Source of the DNA: Haliotis asinina
Taxonomy: Eukaryota > Mollusca > Gastropoda > Lepetellida > Haliotidae
Assembly: GCF_037392515.1 (NCBI RefSeq)
Contig: NC_090281.1
Location: forward strand, 48,274,645 to 48,338,644
Reading direction: 5' to 3'
Length of the DNA: 64,000 nucleotides
The first letter of the stretch is position 1. Each line of letters starts with the position of its first letter. The translations under genes and the position numbers were made by a program. Under the pieces are notes generated by a model, which made no database searches, was not told the DNA's origin, and was given only the letters and a program-made list of their open reading frames with translations. This document shows, piece by piece, positions 1 to 11,648 of this stretch.

Positions 1-870
1 CAGCACTGTGTTGCACCATGTTCAGTTTATTAATTTGCGTCTCCAGTCCAACATGAAATTTATCATCTCGAAAACGTTGGGATGGGCTTTTCCAACAAGT
101 TACTTCAACCTCCCATGCCAACCTCCAACCTGTTATTTGTCCAGGGCACATTCCTGAAGGTTATTGTTTAGTTATGTTAAATATAGCAGCATGTGTTAAC
201 CGCAACTAGCCCGTGTACAACAGGTGTAGTCCCACGAAGCCTAAAATTATTCAGTTGGCTTATGGGACTTCATGCCTCAATGATTTTATGGGATTATGGT
301 GGATTGTTGCTTGGCTGACCACAGAAAGGAAGAATCAACAGAAACAACAAAAATCAAATATGATTGTGAAATATTTCAAAAGGTGACCTATCCCATCTGT
401 ATCACTGGTACTATTGGTAATAGTTGGATCGACCACATGATTCATAGCAACATATACTGTCATGTGTTATGTTATCACAACACAATCTCTATCATTTAGC
501 ATATTATCAGAGGTAACAAGGTGATATTGTTTATGGTTATTGTTATTCACTGTTCTCAAACACGAAATAAGTGGGATACTGAGTCGGAATTCTTTTCTAA
601 ACAGCTTGCGCATAGTGAAAGACACACTCATGCATCTTCACTCCACCGAACACTGTAGTAAGAGCATCAGCATCCTACCCCTAACAGAGTAACCCCTGTC
701 CACTGAACAGTGGTCTGTCCCACTCTTATTTCACGCCCTAATTACCTCATTAATTATGTCGAGGGGTCAAACTGTAATTAGCCTTTGGTATTTATTAGGT
801 GTGAATTTGAGGCCTTGCAGACCGTTTTACCATCACCCACCAGTTATCTCCCCTTGTGGATCTTTACAAA

Positions 871-938
871 TTGTAAATGTCTTGTAAACATCATCTTTCC
901 AAAATTGTAAATGTCTTGTAAACATCATCTTTACAAAA
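871..938. repeat. Two-copy 34-bp direct repeat
   Basis: The block beginning TTGTAAATGTCTTG at 871 recurs at 905 with almost no change. The copies are followed by a short region of related TTTACAAG/CTTGTAAA words that could form a small hairpin. No function is suggested. Confidence 0.7.
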
Positions 939-1770
939 GATTTACAAGCTTGTAAAGGTGAACTTTTTTTCCAGTGTTAGCAATGAGGAAAAAAGTCTTT
1001 TCGCAATGTCAGAGCTACCAGTTTGGAGCTGACAGGGACTCTCCTTTATGTGCCAGGATTAAAAAAAGCAATTACTGGCTTATCCAAGGGAGACTACTCT
1101 GTACAGTGAATTGTTGCACCTTACACCACTAAAGAACTCAAGCCTAACTTGACAAGTAACGGAAATAAGAGTAGACCTGTTGCGATTCATCCATGTATTC
1201 CCTGAACTGGAACATATCCCTTCTTAAATTCGTTTTTTTATTTGCGATGATTGAAACTGAATTGCTATTGATAAATTTACTACAACATTTTACTTGAATT
1301 CAGGTGTTACTGGTCAAATCAAAATATGCAGTGGAATATCCAAACCTGGTAGATAACATTCAACACCTGTTGTGCATTTAATTTGACAATTATGTGCCCA
1401 CTGCAGCAGGTTATTGTCTGGACAAAGTAACACTGTCAGATTGGTCAAAATATTTCAAAGAATTTATTTCATTTTTTGTTAAACTGAAAAAAAATGTATA
1501 ATACACAAACTGAGGACTTGTTACTGTATTCGTTAAAATATAATAAACATCACTGGGAATTCACTGTGCATATGTAGCAGCTCAAGCGTAAAGCTTACTC
1601 ATGCAGATTAAACAATATTTGATGTGATGTTCCTGAACTGGTATATCATGGATACACTGTTGTCATGCTAAGGATCACTGTCAGGGAAGATCTGATACTG
1701 ATGCACCTGATCCTCACCAAACCAAGGGAAACAACTCATGTAAAGAGCATCACCTTGGCCACCTGTCATG

Positions 1771-1938
1771 AGTGAGTGAGTTTAGCTTTAGTCTGCTTTT
1801 GGCAATATTCGAGCAATATCAAAGTAGGGGACACCACAAATAGTCTTCACACATTGTGGCCATATGGGGAATCAAACACGGGTCATCGGCGAGATGGCCA
1901 AAAGTTTTAAGTATGAGGCTACTTCACTGCCCCACCTG
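1771..1938 (-). mobile_element. SINE family A copy (tRNA-derived), minus strand
   Basis: Read on the minus strand, the copy has the family order: a head with box-like tRNA promoter words, a central GTGTGAAG/GTCCCC region, the tail GCAATATTGC..., and a final ACTCACTC stub (GAGTGAGTGAG at 1771-1781 on the plus strand). The box B region (plus-strand GGGAATCAAAC) is degenerate, so this is an old copy. Confidence 0.7.
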
Positions 1939-3104
1939 CTATTAAACCACACACATAAAGCATCAATGTACATTTTTTCAGACAATACAAGACAAAGGTC
2001 ACACAAAAACACTACAAAATATTGCACAATTTCAGCTTAGATTAATTACAAGTAAGCAAAACGAATACTTTGTTACATCAGTTCTATTTGAAAATAGCAC
2101 AGACTGTCACTAAAATGATTTTATTTGGACTCAGTTTGGAACGACAGAGAGACGAACAATCCCAACTGAACAAAAATATGTGCAACTTTTTGTGCAACGT
2201 CTCAAGACACAAAGACCAGCTATCAAAAAAGATACCTGCTATTCAAGCAGTGTTTTCAGCAATAAGTACTGAAGATGTCCACCATGGCACAGCTCCGTAA
2301 AAAATCTAAAACAACATCAGGAAAAAACACTGCTAAATTCACCATAAACTCATTTACACTGGCCAACTATCTCAATCACAGCATCAACAAAACAAATATA
2401 ATCTCACATTCAGTATCAAGATCATTTATCATTTCACCATTAACCACATTAATAAATATGATTAAGTTACACAATATAAGTATGTCTAGTCTTGATGTAT
2501 AAGCAACTAGGACTTATATTATATATTCCTAACAACTCTTTGATATGGAGACAGGTGCCCTGAGTAATGTTTAACAAGACACAAACACTGGGCAACCACT
2601 GAGACCAAGACATTACCTTCCTAGTGTATACTCCATTGTGCTATAACCAATGGTTTCATCTTACTGTGTTAAAAGGTTTACAATCACATTCTCCCACCTT
2701 GTCTTGTGTTTTAACATTTCTTATAAAATATATTATCACATATATATATATAATCTTTAACACCTGGAAACCACAAACATGGACGTGTACACAGTAATGT
2801 CAAGGTAAATCTTTTCAACTGTGCCAAAAATGACTATTTTTAAAAAGAAAAAAATAAAAGCAAAATCAATCTTGAATATATTGTGTATTTCTCATAGCCT
2901 AATATAAAGATAATTTAAATATATATTAACACAAAGGACATTTTAATGAATGGTTTAGATATGCATCTTCAAGTTATCATGACAAGAGTGGCAAACAAAC
3001 AAAAACATGCCAATATCAATGCCACTCCCTAACAATACAATTACATAAATAGTGACATACACATGGACTGGGTGCAAAAATAATAATAAGGGTAATAGTC
3101 CGAT

Positions 3105-3370
3105 TACATGGTGCTTATATCCAGGCACCTTGCCTGGTAATGGCGCTACGTACATAACTATCCCCGGTCATAGGACACTATTGTACTTTCCAATATGTTT
3201 TCAACTCCCTGGGGATCATACAGCCATGATGCCTATTAGGCGCATTGAACTAAACACTCTCACTGTCAGCAAATCCTCACGGCTACCCATTTTACAGTTG
3301 GGTAAACCAAGGTGCCTCCACTGGGGATCGAACCCAGGACTTTTTACCACTGCACCAACGAATTACCACT
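3105..3370 (-). repeat. Possible tRNA-like repeat (degenerate)
   Basis: The plus strand contains GGGGATCGAACCCAGGAC at 3323-3340, the reverse complement of a tRNA box B (GGTTCGATCC), followed by a duplicated ACCACTGCACCAAC. The body does not match the two common SINE families of this window. It could be a third SINE family or a molluscan repeat carrying a tRNA-like piece. It is not a tRNA gene, because no cloverleaf with an acceptor stem is evident. Confidence 0.35.
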
Positions 3371-3656
3371 GCACCAACATGCTCTACAAAACAAAATGTG
3401 AGACAGCTTACAAAGAATTGTTTAAGGCAAAGAAACTCAGTTTAAAGATTTAAAAGTACATGTAGTTGTGAAGTTACCAGCAAAACTCTGCATATACTCT
3501 AGAACTAAGTTAGATAAATTGACAGAATTTGGGGGAAGGTATGCTATACTTATATAAATCAATTGAAATGATCTTCACAAAAAATGGTCATTTACAGTGC
3601 TATAAACCTTTTATGTAAAAAAATGTTAGACAATGCATTACACGTCATGTCATATA

Positions 3657-3797
3657 AGTGAGTGAGTTTAGTTTTACGCCACTTTTAGCAATATTCCAGC
3701 AATATTACGGTTAGGGACACCAGAAATTTTCACTCATTGTACCCATATGGGGAATCAAACCCAGGTCTTCGGTGTGATGAGACTCCCCTGCCGCTGT
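3657..3797 (-). mobile_element. SINE family A copy, minus strand
   Basis: Well-preserved copy. The plus strand reads GAGTGAGTTTAGTTTTACGC (the tail, reverse complemented), then AGCAATATTCCAGCAATATT, GGGGAATCAAACCCAGGTC (the box B complement) and a GGTGTGATGAG head. Compare the plus-oriented copies at 38851 and 45712. Confidence 0.8.
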
Positions 3798-4842
3798 TAC
3801 TTAAATACAGCTGTCAACCATATGTTATGTTATATGATATACCAAGAATGTTTAATAAAAAGTTGCTTATTTTAGAGCTATAAACTTCTTATGTGCGTAC
3901 ATATTATATTTATGTAAATGTATTATTTATCATGTAGATAATAAAAATTACTGTCCCAAAGAATGCACAAACGTAAATGACATTTTGCAGCATGATCCTT
4001 CTTCGGTTATTTGCCAGTTAACATTTTAGCATTAACTGTACCATATTAAGAACATTAACTGCCAATTGTCTACAACTCGTTGATCTTTGAACTACATACC
4101 CCTGCAAAACAACCAGGTTGTTCTTACACCCATCCAAAGGTCCAACTTATGGGATCTAACCGCACTTCCTTATGAAAGATGAGAACATTATGATGTGAAA
4201 TTTGCATGTGTACAATTTTTATTTTCTAAGGAGAAAAAAAGAGGGAAATGGCTAGAAATAAACACTAACAACTGTGTGATACGAGATGATTGTTTTAAGG
4301 TGATTTATCAGCCTGCCTGAAAACCATAAAAATCAAGAATAACACCCCCTGCACATGTACAGGGCTACTTTAAAGTGCATGTGCACCCTATGCATTGTGC
4401 TTAGGAGTTGTGATGAAGTGAAATGGCGGTGTGTTCATAAAATGTTGTCTGACTCAGCATTCTGCAGATGAGGGAACAAGAGTTAGCTTTGAAATGTCAT
4501 GTAAATAATAAAAGAAGTGGCTATTAAAAACACTTTCCATATATTCAAATGCTATTCAAGAATTTTCTGTACTGATATGAGGTTATTCAACTGATCGAAA
4601 TATTTTATTAAATCTTGACATTTGATGGCACTTCTCTAACATACAGGAATTTGATAGGAGAGCATACAATCTTATTTTGTCATTCAAGTCTTGTTTTCAC
4701 TAAATGAACTTTTCTATCACTATGCACCTACATTGAATGCACTTCATCACAAGGGAGGGAACTGAGAGTGGGTGGGAGAGCACCCAATGGAGATTGAAAC
4801 ATTTTGGGAAAATAAATGTTACAAAACAATTATGCAACATGG

Positions 4843-4990
4843 AGAGTGGGTGAGTTTAGATTTTAGCCAACAAAACTACAGTGGGGGACACCCAAAATGG
4901 GCTGCACACCTTGTTCCCATGTGGGGTATCAAGCCTGGGTCTTTGTTATGACAAGCCAATGCTTTAACAACTAGGTTACCCCACCGTCCC
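4843..4990 (-). mobile_element. SINE family A copy, minus strand, 5' region intact
   Basis: The tail stub GGGTGAGTTTAGATTTTAG is followed by GGGGACACCC, CCATGTGGGGTATCAAGCCT and ACAACTAGGTTACCCCACC. The last block is the complement of the family head 'GGTAGCCTAGTTGTT'. The central AATATTGC part is eroded. Confidence 0.75.
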
Positions 4991-5076
4991 CGCTAGTTCA
5001 AACCCAGTATCATGTTTCTGACGGGCATAAGGAGTGGAACTATACAGAGAGAAATTGCTATATCTCATATGATTGT

Positions 5077-7273
5077 GATACCCTACAGGCCCTCATGTCA
5101 ATGCAAGGATTAAAGGGGCACTGATGCGGAGCGAATAATGTTTCTCGCCAACGGTCTAATTACGGAACCAAACTACAAATTGGTCAGCGCCCGCTCTTTC
5201 GACCGTGACGGACAAAGGAACAGAATATTAGCAGAATTTCTTCACCCAAAAGAGTCAGGAGGCCGGATGCCCATCATATGCCATTATTTAAAAATATCCA
5301 TGGTATTCCTTGTCTGATCGTAACAAAATATCCCAGCAGTGTAGTTTTTTTCGGATGCTTGGATGGTATAGTTACTCAATTTGATCATATTTCTCTGTTT
5401 TTAACCTCGATATTCAATCATGTTACATGAAAATATGATGTCTACAGGCACGTAGCAAGCCATTTGTTTCACTCCAGAAGATTGCAAAGCTTCATATTTA
5501 GGTAATTTTGAGTGTTGGTTCAGCTGTGATAGCAAATATCATACGTAAATTTCGGTAGCTATGGTAGCTACAATGGTTTATTATTTATGATAATAAAAAC
5601 ACACAGTTGATTTATTTGAATTCATAAACAATAAACGACGACTTTGCCTTTGGTAGAGAAATCTGAAAATTTTCTTACGTAAACCTCCCCCCCTTATTTC
5701 ACCTATTTACCCAAGTACACAGCAAATGCTTGTATGTATTACTTATGTAACGAAATTCCGTTGGTATCCTCAAAACAGTTTCGGCCCATAAGTGTTTTCA
5801 GGCTGCATGCGACACAGAGATTACATCTTCCTTGCTGTAACTCGCGTTTGATGGTGTAAACCTACACGTGTTATTTGTCATCATTCTCTGGATGGTCAAT
5901 TAATGAATTTATAACAGGTATAATTAGTAGTAACACCATTCAGGTTACTCAACAAAGGTTCCCATTTGGCTTTTCTCCTGTCTGGAGTAAATACTCAACA
6001 TTATAAATTAAGGTCTGTAGCGGCAAATGTATTGCATGTTATGTAATATGTGCATGTAAGTGATGCAAGAGGGTTTATCAGCTGAGTTACAAAAACAAAC
6101 ATCGATCAAAGGATTAACCGATAACACACTGACTGATTAATTACTTTTGTCAAAAGGTAGTGTGTGTAGATGACTACACCCTGTCGTAAAGTGCGATTGT
6201 AAAAACAACATCCTTCCTTCAAAGAATTAACCACCCTTGCGTTGATTGATTGATTGCTCATTATTGGTTAACTAAATTACTTAGAATAGCGGACATCATA
6301 GAATTAGTTGTCAGGTGTGCTATCTTGGGTGACCAGTGAGAGGTTTATCAGGTTTTCACCAACGAAAGACGTGAAACGATGTGTTACTTTTTCGCAAATT
6401 AGACAGTTGTGTAAGACACGCGACACAGAGCAGGATTATTTACCAGCTGCAGATGAATGGAATATGATTTCTTTTACGTGGATATTGATGGATACATTCC
6501 GGAACAAGGTAGTAGCCTGACATTGTTGCTATAAAATTAGTCTGTTTCACATTCATTATTTGCATTTTGTTTTAATTTATTTGTTGTAGCATTCAGCAGA
6601 ATCGATATGACAGAAAACACACACTAGATCGCGTATGTGTGTGAAATAGGATCCACATTGGCAATCTATACAATGTATAAATGTTGCTGTTATGTTACAA
6701 ATTTACTATGAGTATAAGCAGACTGTGTGTTCTTTTATTAATTTTCAAAATCATACAAATATGACAATAAACTAATTAGGGTTATGAGACAAAATATAGA
6801 AACGTACATTGGCTTCGGTATTTTCCTGTCCTAATAGTTTTTTACCATTTCTACCACTGACAGATGATTAATCTTCAAAGTGTTTCATTTGTTTTCATAA
6901 TACATTTGTAATGAAGTAAAAATGACTTCACCTCAGTTGATCTGTCTATAATTAAACTATCAGTTGCACATACGGACTGCGCAGCAGAGGTCACGAACCA
7001 GTCACGAATTCTGGGATATCATCCAGGTACTCACTGGAGAAAAACAATAACAAAAGTTTACACCAGTCTACAGAAATTGCTCCGCATCAGTGCCCCTTTA
7101 AAGATTTTTATAAAAATATAAACATTTTGAGATGACCCACAACTTGAAAGGCTTTACAGTGCAATATATCTATTGTACCGTGAAGTGTTTCAAGTCAGGG
7201 GGTCATCTCAAAATTTATATATTTTTTAAAAAAATCTTTATTCCTCACAATGACACGAGGGCTTGTGGGATAC
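5077..7273. mobile_element. Palindromic MITE interrupted by another transposon
   Basis: The outer arms are inverted repeats. The left arm starts GATACCCTACAGGCCCTC near 5077. The right arm, read on the minus strand from 7273, starts GTATCCCACAAGCCCTCG, and both continue CAATG/CATTG..AGGAWTAAAG. The rest of the right half (7102-7273) folds on itself around CATTTTGAGATGACCC and GGGGTCATCTCAAAAT. Removing 5114-7097 and one TTAA rejoins a palindrome of about 209 bp. No coding capacity is seen. Confidence 0.8.
5114..7097. mobile_element. Non-autonomous TTAA-target DNA transposon, about 1.98 kb
   Basis: Perfect terminal inverted repeats of 20 bp or slightly less (AGGGGCACTGATGCGGAGC at 5114 and its exact complement ending at 7097) are flanked on both sides by TTAA (5110-5113 and 7098-7101). 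TTAA duplication is characteristic of piggyBac and Kolobok superfamilies. The interior has no open frame longer than about 70 codons and no transposase signature, so the element must depend on a transposase supplied elsewhere. The superfamily cannot be settled from the ends alone. Confidence 0.8.
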
Positions 7274-7544
7274 TCTACCTCCCATGTGTCTCTTGAACAT
7301 GGTTACTGTTATCTCTGAATATAGTGAAACAAGATTTGGGTCTTGGGCACACTGAAGTTTATAATTCCAAGACCTTGCATGAGATAAACAGACTGAAGAC
7401 TACCATTGTACGTCAAAATGACATGTCTGATAACCTTAACAAAATAACTATCAAATTTACATAAATTTGGACATGAAAGAGTCGTTGTAATTGCAGACAG
7501 TGTTCAAAATAGAGCAGTCGGACAAACCTACAATAAAAGTTTTA

Positions 7545-7706
7545 AGTGACTGAGTATGGTTTCCTGCTGCTTGAGCAAAAGTCCACCAGTGTCACGGCAG
7601 GGGACACCTGAAATGGGCTTCACACCTTGTACCCACATGTATAATCGAATCCAGGTCATCAGTGAGACAAGTAGATGATGTAACCACTGGACTACTCCAC
7701 CGTCTC
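7545..7706 (-). mobile_element. SINE family A copy, minus strand, diverged tail
   Basis: Family landmarks on the plus strand are GGGGACACCTGAAATGGGC, TTCACACCTTGTACCCACAT, ATAATCGAATCCAGGTCATC and TAACCACTGGACTACTCC. The ACTC tail is reduced to GTGACTGAG. Divergence suggests age. Confidence 0.7.
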
Positions 7707-8699
7707 ATTTTAATTTTTAGAGTGTATAGGATCCTATTCGGGAAGTATGGATCAGGATCAACTTATCTCTGGACATATTGCTGACATGCACACTTTTCAC
7801 TGCCACTACCTCAAGACAAATGACATATCTGAAATATTTCTGGCTTTATGTATCTGCTTCCAAAAATATTGAAAAGGTAGGAAAACATACTTAACACTTC
7901 TTAACAACAACTAACATGAGAAACAGTATATCAGAATATTACCCTGATGATCACATGAACACAGTCGTAAGTTACAATTGTTAAACATGTCACTAGTAGG
8001 AATACAAGTAGTAACAGATATTGCTTTATGTCACATGAGCAATTTCCCAGCTGTTTGCAGCTTCCTGTAGACGTGAGAAGTGGTTCTAAGAGCTAGATGC
8101 CTTGTCCTGAAATTCCATTGCTGTTTCTAGTGTGGCATTTCCTTTGAAAAAACTGCTGCTACAGAAAAAACAGGTTGATGTCTTACCTCCATGTGAAATA
8201 CATTAATTTCTTAGGTCAATGACAGGTTAACAAGCTTCCATGTCACCTCTCCCAGCAGGGTGACAACTGAAAAAAATATTACACGCTGCCATGGTAACCA
8301 CCAAACTCTGTATCGCTAACAACAGTATGACGACATAATATGACACATGCAGTGCCTGGAGTTAAAAAACCGTTGGATTTGCAGTTTTTGAGTTCACTGT
8401 GTAGTCATTAATCATTTTGACTTTCACTGCATATTTACACTATTTTTATACACTGAACCATTTGCATTCTCAACTTGAACATAATAACTTAATAATCTTG
8501 AAGCAGTTTTAAACTTGTCAGAATATGTTGAGAGGTAGATGCCATTTTGTTGAGATGTAATATTTTAGGTATAAAATGGTATTTTGTACATTTAACATGC
8601 CAGCGAGGTAAATATGTTGTATGCTTCTCCCTCGCATAATACGGTCTGATGTACACCTCTTTAGAGCAGTGTTATTCCTTGACTTCTGGACCAGGTAAC

Positions 8700-9117
8700 A
8701 AAGCATTAGTGTTTCCTTTAGACCACACAAAGGGCAGGGTGAAGTTTCTACAGAAAAGGGCACCCTAGTTTGAAAACGGCACAAATCACAATAAAAACCA
8801 AAACAAAATGATCAGATTGAGCCTCATGTATTATTCAGCTACAGTCTCCTTTGCACTTTTCTTAGGAAGCTTTTCACAACAGCTTCCAAGTTGAAGTCAT
8901 TGTGGCTGTCAGTCTTTAGGCTGATCACAAGATTACAGTTGCTGACTTTCAGTCTGTTCCTGTGCTCCGTCACTACCAGCAAGTACTGGGCAGATCGCAG
9001 TAAAAAGGGGCAGGGCGCCAGAAAAAAGGGCAGGGCGCCAGAAGAAAAGGGAAAGGCGCCAGAAGAAAAGGCCAGGGCCCAGCGCCCTTTTAAAATGCTC
9101 TGAAGGAAACACTAAGC
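8700..9117. repeat. Foldback repeat with internal 20-bp minisatellite
   Basis: GCATTAGTGTTTCCTTTAG near 8703 is the near complement of CTGAAGGAAACACTAAGC at 9100-9117. Both arms are next to GGGCAGGGTG/GGGCAGGGCG sequence. Between them 8998-9092 holds about four copies of a 20-bp purine-rich unit built on GGGCAGGGCGCCAGAAGAAA. A short 70-codon frame across the minisatellite (8891-9103) is low complexity and I do not call it a gene. Confidence 0.5.
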
Positions 9118-9555
9118 ATGTATACGTCAGACTGTATTACCCTTGAGAGAAGCGTGCAACTTATATTATTTCCAAGTTCATGGTATAACAGGACAATTTC
9201 ATACATGTATTTTGATAGACAAACTGGCAGTGAATCTGAAGACATATCTTTTCTAATGGAAGTGAATGGCAACAAAAATATTCTTATCAATGTTATGACT
9301 ACACTTAGCCAAATAAAACAAGAATGTTTAAAAATAAGTATATAAATATTTCAGTATCTCAAATGTACATAACTGTAGTGTTCGCACAGAATGTCTTTCA
9401 TGTCAATCTAATGTTTTTAAAATTAGTTTACAGTTAAATGTTAAACGGACGGAACATTACCATGATTACCATTACATTAATTCACGCATCAAATATTCAT
9501 CGTCATTTTAAATTTACCCACCATGTAATAATCCAATATGCACATGTAATTAACC

Positions 9556-9561
9556 TTTATT
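9556..9561 (-). other. HDHD3: Candidate polyadenylation signal of HDHD3
   Basis: The minus strand reads AATAAA here, about 310 nt downstream of the HDHD3 stop codon, which is a plausible 3' UTR length. Other poly(A) signals may exist, and no transcript evidence is available. Confidence 0.35.
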
Positions 9562-9868
9562 CAAGTCAATTTTCCAGTTATATTTGTTTCGCAAGCATCA
9601 TGAATTTTGTGTTGTGACTCTAAATACCCCTGAAGCTGGGATTACAAGACATCCTACCAGTTTTCTTCCTTTTTCCACCTTCCATCAAACTAATTATAAC
9701 AACAAAAATATGAAAAAGGGCTGAAAAATATGAGCAAAATAAATGATACTTCTCAGATTTATCTTCCAGTTTTGTTCAAAAATCTACATCCAAAGCTGGA
9801 CTAAAACACAACATCTACACTCCACAGCAACTCAGCCCACACTTCAATATAAAACCTGAAAAAAATCA

Positions 9869-10633
9869 TTACAATTCAGTAGACATAGTACGAACACGAA
9901 GGCACTCAGGGAGTTCACCCAGCTCTTGAACAACAAACTTTGGATCTATGTTCTTTAAAGGCTCATTTCCTTTATGTACAAGATAACCTGTCATACCAAC
10001 ATTAACAGCACCTAAATAATCTTTCTCATAACTATCACCAATATGAACAGATTCAGATGCAGGGATTTTTGACAAAGCCAATGCATGTTCGAAAATACGC
10101 CTGTCTGGTTTCTCATACCCAACTTTTGCTGATGCAGTGACAAAATCAAAGTAGTGCCTCAGTGCCAGACATGACAATATTTTTTCCAATCGTCCATCAA
10201 AGTTTGAAATAGCACCAATCATGACACCATCAGCTTTCAGACTCTGGAGGAGATCCTCTGCACCTGGTAAAATCTCCCATGCTTTTGCTGTGGAGAAATG
10301 CAGATACAAATGATTTGCTATCTGAGTCAGTGTTTCATCTTGGTTGGTTGTTGGCAGTACTTGAGAATTAACACTGGCATCTGCTACTGATTTGAAACAG
10401 TCTTTGACCAAATCAGTCCACCATTTGTACGAAGACATTCCAACTGCTGATCCAAAGTTAGGATACTTTTCACTGTATTGCCTATATCTGTACTTGAACG
10501 ATGTGTTGATGTCGCTGACTTTAGCCTTGACCCCGTAGATACTGGCCACTGCTGCATACTGGTGTCCTGGACTCCCAGATATCTTGAGGAGGGTGTTGGT
10601 GACATCCAAGGTCACCAAACGAAATCTAGACAT
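9869..10633 (-). CDS. HDHD3: Haloacid dehalogenase-like hydrolase domain-containing protein 3
   Basis: Complete 254-residue protein in one coding exon; vertebrate HDHD3 is about the same length. The HAD motifs are in order: motif I LDVTNTLL with the nucleophile Asp10, motif II AISNFDGRL with Ser143, motif III Lys175 in GYEKPDRRIF, and motif IV GDSYEKD with Asp200 and Asp205. The cap region carries the HDHD3-like words YPNFG...GMSSYKWWTDLV. The usual general acid at motif I +2 is Thr12, not Asp; human HDHD3, as I recall it, also lacks Asp there, so the reaction is uncertain. I chose the ATG at 10633 because a minus-strand acceptor (CTTTGCCCACAG, AG at 10643-10642) lies nine bases upstream. An upstream in-frame ATG at 10651 falls before that acceptor, in the intron. 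The upstream untranslated exon was not resolved. Confidence 0.93.
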   Translation of the reverse strand: MSRFRLVTLDVTNTLLKISGSPGHQYAAVASIYGVKAKVSDINTSFKYRYRQYSEKYPNFGSAVGMSSYKWWTDLVKDCFKSVADASVNSQVLPTTNQDETLTQIANHLYLHFSTAKAWEILPGAEDLLQSLKADGVMIGAISNFDGRLEKILSCLALRHYFDFVTASAKVGYEKPDRRIFEHALALSKIPASESVHIGDSYEKDYLGAVNVGMTGYLVHKGNEPLKNIDPKFVVQELGELPECLRVRTMSTEL

Positions 10634-10641
10634 GGTCCAGC

Positions 10642-11350
10642 CTGTGGGCAAAGATGATAGGAAATCTCAGCAAACAAAGGTCCAAAATAACACAGAAATA
10701 ATGTTTTAAAACCTAAAATTAAATACCCATAAACTTTGATATAAGTCTTCCAAACTTATTAGGTTGTCTGCATTTCAGTTAAATTCTCATTGCTGTTAAA
10801 ATAGCCAGTTTCAAATTTGTAAGAATTTCAAAAATATGGCAGTTAAAGTTCTACAACGTTTTTCAGCTTTTTCGATAAGTTTTTAAATAATCAGCCTTGA
10901 TAAATTGAGTGTTTGATCTGTATTGTGAAGGTATGTAAAAATACGCTGTTGGATGCGGGCATATCATATGTCAAGTTGGTGTCACAACCTCCTCACATAA
11001 TCGTTTTGCCGTTTTAACTGTAACCAATAAATATGTTTAAATACAGTATATCATGTTATATAAATCGGCCTACTTTTCAGACATTCCCCACATACGATTG
11101 CATCTTACATTTCAAACACTACTCCAGCTTGTACAAATTTATAACATGGAAATATTTTGGCCAACGTTTTTTTCGTCATTAGTCGGGGTCCAAATTTAAT
11201 GTTTCCAGTTAAGTTTACTCGGCGTTTACACTTCAGTAAATCGATACTGATACATGAACCGAATGCCGGTTCAAGATTTATGTTTACATCCACTGTCACC
11301 TTCACAAATGTCAACAAAGTCGTGTTCAAGCATGTGCCAGTGTTTACATC
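10642..11350 (-). other. HDHD3 5' intron and presumed first-exon region
   Basis: The acceptor before the HDHD3 start shows that its mRNA has an upstream non-coding exon. Several weak minus-strand donor words exist between 10990 and 11220, but none is convincing. The two overlapping open frames at 11105-11372 lack recognisable similarity and are probably chance. Confidence 0.45.
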
Positions 11351-11575
11351 CGGATTACGTCGCACTTCCTAGAAGCCTCGAAAACAATTTGTGGAAATAG
11401 ATTTATCGTCTACACACAAAATACGCTGAGCATCTGAAATATGTTTGTATATTTCTTTGGTTTTCAGGATAGCTTCTTTGTGTCATAGAGCAATTAGAAA
11501 TATTTTTCTATTGAACCTTGTGTCCCGTTGTTGTCACAGACTCGCAGAAACTGGCGGGTAAACAACATGGCGTCG
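11340..11575. promoter_or_regulatory. Putative bidirectional promoter between HDHD3 and CNTRL
   Basis: This sits between two divergent transcription units. It holds CCGGATTACGTCGCACTTCC at 11350-11369 (the CACTTCC part resembles an ETS-family site) and AACAACATGGCG at 11561-11572, close to the YY1 consensus AANATGGCG that typically lies just downstream of animal start sites. CpG is locally more frequent than in the AT-rich flanks. No TATA box is obvious. Function is inferred from position and motifs only. Confidence 0.45.
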
Positions 11576-11648
11576 TTCGATACTCGAAAATGATATATTT
11601 TCGTGCATTTTGGCTGGTGAATTAAATTGTTGCAGTTTGAACGCAAAG
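11500..11648 (+). other. CNTRL: Putative non-coding first exon of CNTRL
   Basis: A strong donor (GCAAAG then GTAAGTAG) ends at 11648. The upstream sequence contains ATG GCG TCG..., a nine-codon frame closed by TGA at 11591-11593 (including the stop), so the exon cannot supply in-frame coding sequence from that ATG. It would act as 5' UTR spliced to the acceptor at 17501. The 5' edge is a guess. The link to CNTRL is inferred from strand, distance and absence of another gene between them. Confidence 0.45.
11567..11593 (+). CDS. Upstream ORF of eight codons in the putative CNTRL leader
   Basis: ATGGCGTCGTTCGATACTCG begins a frame encoding MASFDTRK then TGA. Its start has a purine at -3 (AAC before ATG) and G at +4, a good initiation context, and coincides with the YY1-like motif. 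If the leader exon is real, this uORF would precede the main start by splicing and could reduce translation. It exists as sequence; its use is inference. Confidence 0.35.
   Translation: MASFDTRK

Larger units (their letters stand above)
1..9868. other. Gene-poor flank downstream of HDHD3
   Basis: I find no convincing protein-coding exon here. All open frames are short (88 codons or fewer, apart from one of 133 codons over a repeat at 3052-3453) and none resembles a known family. The stretch holds four minus-oriented tRNA-type SINE copies, a tRNA-like repeat near 3105-3370, a 34-bp direct duplication, a nested DNA transposon, and a foldback repeat with a small minisatellite, each listed separately. 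The remaining AT-rich sequence (about 950-1770, 1940-3100, 3800-4840, 7280-7540, 7710-8690, 9120-9860) shows nothing I can name. Both edges of the window may hide distal exons of genes lying outside. Confidence 0.6.

Noticed and set aside
10384..10605. 73-codon minus-strand frame overlapping HDHD3
   Set aside because: Different frame of the HDHD3 exon; lacks HAD motifs.
9869..10651. HDHD3 start at the upstream in-frame ATG (10651)
   Set aside because: That ATG lies upstream of a good acceptor AG at 10643-10642, so it would be intronic; the ATG at 10633 directly after the acceptor fits the family N-terminus better.
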